A stretch of DNA of 64,000 nucleotides. It comes from Betaproteobacteria bacterium. GTDB lineage: Bacteria; Pseudomonadota; Gammaproteobacteria; Burkholderiales; Usitatibacteraceae. The stretch lies in assembly GCA_016711875.1 (NCBI GenBank), contig JADJSD010000023.1:124001-188000 (forward strand), in the 5' to 3' direction. The notes under the pieces were generated by a model. The model was not told where the DNA came from and ran no database searches. It was given only the letters and a program-made list of their open reading frames with translations. Both the position numbers and the translations under genes were made by a program. Positions 63,285 through 64,000 of this stretch are shown piece after piece. Position 1 is the first letter of the stretch. Every line of letters starts with the position of its first letter.

Positions 63285-63695
63285 ATGAGAACTGCCCTTG
63301 CCGCCTTCTTTCTGGCCGCGGTCTTGCCCGCTGCTGCCGCGGGCTCCTTCGACGCCGACGTGGAACTCATGCCCATCCGTCGCCAGGTGCCCGACCTGTG
63401 GGCCGCGCTCGGGCAGTCCTTCGATCTCGCCAAGAGCGGCTGGGCCAATCGCATCGGCACGCCCGTCAACGCGGAACTCGGCGGGCGCCGCATCGGGCCC
63501 TACTGCCTGGCGGCGAAGCCGAAGGGGGCGCCGGGTCCGAACAGCTGGGAGATCTGCTTCAACACGGAGGCGAAGTATTCCGACGCGCGCGGCTTGCCGG
63601 CGCTGCTGGAGAACGCCAAGTCGGTCGAGGAAACATTCGCCTCCGTCGAGATCAAGCCGATGGGCGGGCGCCTGCCTGCTCCCCTTTCCCGCTGA
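63285..63695 (+). CDS. Secreted hypothetical protein
   Basis: 136 residues with a clear signal peptide (residues 1-18, LPAAAAG). The mature part has two Cys and conserved-looking WAALGQSFDLAKSGWANRIG and RIGPYCLAAKPKG segments. No family recognised. Ribosome site GGAG before the ATG. Likely periplasmic. Confidence 0.65.
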   Translation: MRTALAAFFLAAVLPAAAAGSFDADVELMPIRRQVPDLWAALGQSFDLAKSGWANRIGTPVNAELGGRRIGPYCLAAKPKGAPGPNSWEICFNTEAKYSDARGLPALLENAKSVEETFASVEIKPMGGRLPAPLSR

Positions 63696-63722
63696 CATCG
63701 CAGCAGCCGAACGGCGGCCATC

Positions 63723-64000
63723 GTGAAGTCGGGATCGCGCGAGTCGAAGGAGGCCGGCACCGCCGAGGGGGTCCGGCGGATCCTCGCCCGCCTCGAATCG
63801 CTCGGCAGCGCCCGCGATCGCGAGGGCATGGCGCGTTTCGGCATCGTCTCGGCCCGCGCGTTCGGCGTGTCCATGCCGGTGCTCCGCGACATGGCCCGGG
63901 CCCATCGGCGCGATCACGAGCTCGCCTTGGCGCTCTGGGAGGCGGGATGGCACGAGACGCGGCTCCTCGCCTGCATCGTCGAGGACGCCGCGCAGGTGAC
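63723..64000 (+). CDS. DNA alkylation repair protein (AlkD-like), cut by window edge
   Basis: N-terminal 92 residues only. GTG start at 63723; in-frame codons upstream run into a stop at 63693-63695. The visible part matches the AlkD HEAT-like family: LGSARDREGMARFGI, AFGVSMPVLRDMAR and LALALWEAGWHETRLLACIVED. Excises bulky or charged alkylated bases. Confident as to family; the catalytic Asp/Arg lie beyond the edge. Confidence 0.85.
   Translation, partial: MKSGSRESKEAGTAEGVRRILARLESLGSARDREGMARFGIVSARAFGVSMPVLRDMARAHRRDHELALALWEAGWHETRLLACIVEDAAQV

Overview
The window looks like a high-GC betaproteobacterial chromosome. The gene order hda-HAD phosphatase-pcnB-folK-deoxynucleoside kinase-panB-panC, the paired purM/purN, and five periplasmic Bug/TctC receptors are all typical of Burkholderiales-type genomes; this placement rests on gene content and order, not on a marker-gene comparison. 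I see no rRNA, tRNA, IS element, phage gene or CRISPR array. Coding density is very high: no gap between genes exceeds about 300 bases, and many neighbours overlap by ATGA/GTGA junctions.

Layout. 1-7.8 kb (minus strand): a desaturase cut by the left edge, then a tight run purM-purN-DUF3108-DUF3108-rsmB-PLD nuclease-MscS channel. 7.9-9 kb: an EF-hand protein and an ECF sigma/zinc-finger anti-sigma pair, ending stop-to-stop against nadA. 10.2-17.8 kb: the hda...panC housekeeping run, continuing without a break into ligJ (4-oxalomesaconate hydratase) and a Bug receptor. 17.9-21.6 kb: an MlaE-type permease, an MCE protein and a lipoprotein (no ATPase in the window), facing a proline-rich TonB-like protein with 31-residue repeats. 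21.7-40.1 kb: an organic-acid catabolic island with an FAD oxidoreductase, an IlvD/Edd dehydratase, four Bug receptors, three family III CoA-transferases, a crotonase, a DapA-like lyase, an RraA/HMG-aldolase-like protein, a CitE-like lyase, an amidohydrolase, CidA/LrgB and an SMP-30 protein, with one LysR regulator. 40.2-45.2 kb: an HDOD protein, a LEA14-like lipoprotein, a fatty-acyl-CoA ligase, and a cupin plus RuBisCO-like protein pair. 45.3-49.9 kb: a MacAB-like exporter with two FtsX-type permeases. 50-54.9 kb: DUF485-actP, a cNMP/CBS/DUF294 signalling protein and a DEDDh exonuclease. 55.2-64 kb: two alpha/beta hydrolases, a Gly/Met/His-rich Spy-like protein, htpG with a convincing sigma-32 promoter and a rho-independent terminator, a DUF2283 gene pair, a GFA protein, an S41 protease, small secreted proteins, and a DNA alkylation repair protein cut by the right edge.

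Two things stand out beyond ordinary genes. First, two hairpin elements (about 47.7 kb and 55.0 kb) share 48-bp perfect inverted arms built from four helically phased CGCCGATR units, but enclose unrelated loops of 83 and 85 bp; a degenerate half-copy lies between panB and panC. Second, four genes are interrupted by one- or two-base indels at short homopolymers, which points either to consensus errors in the assembly or to recent gene decay.
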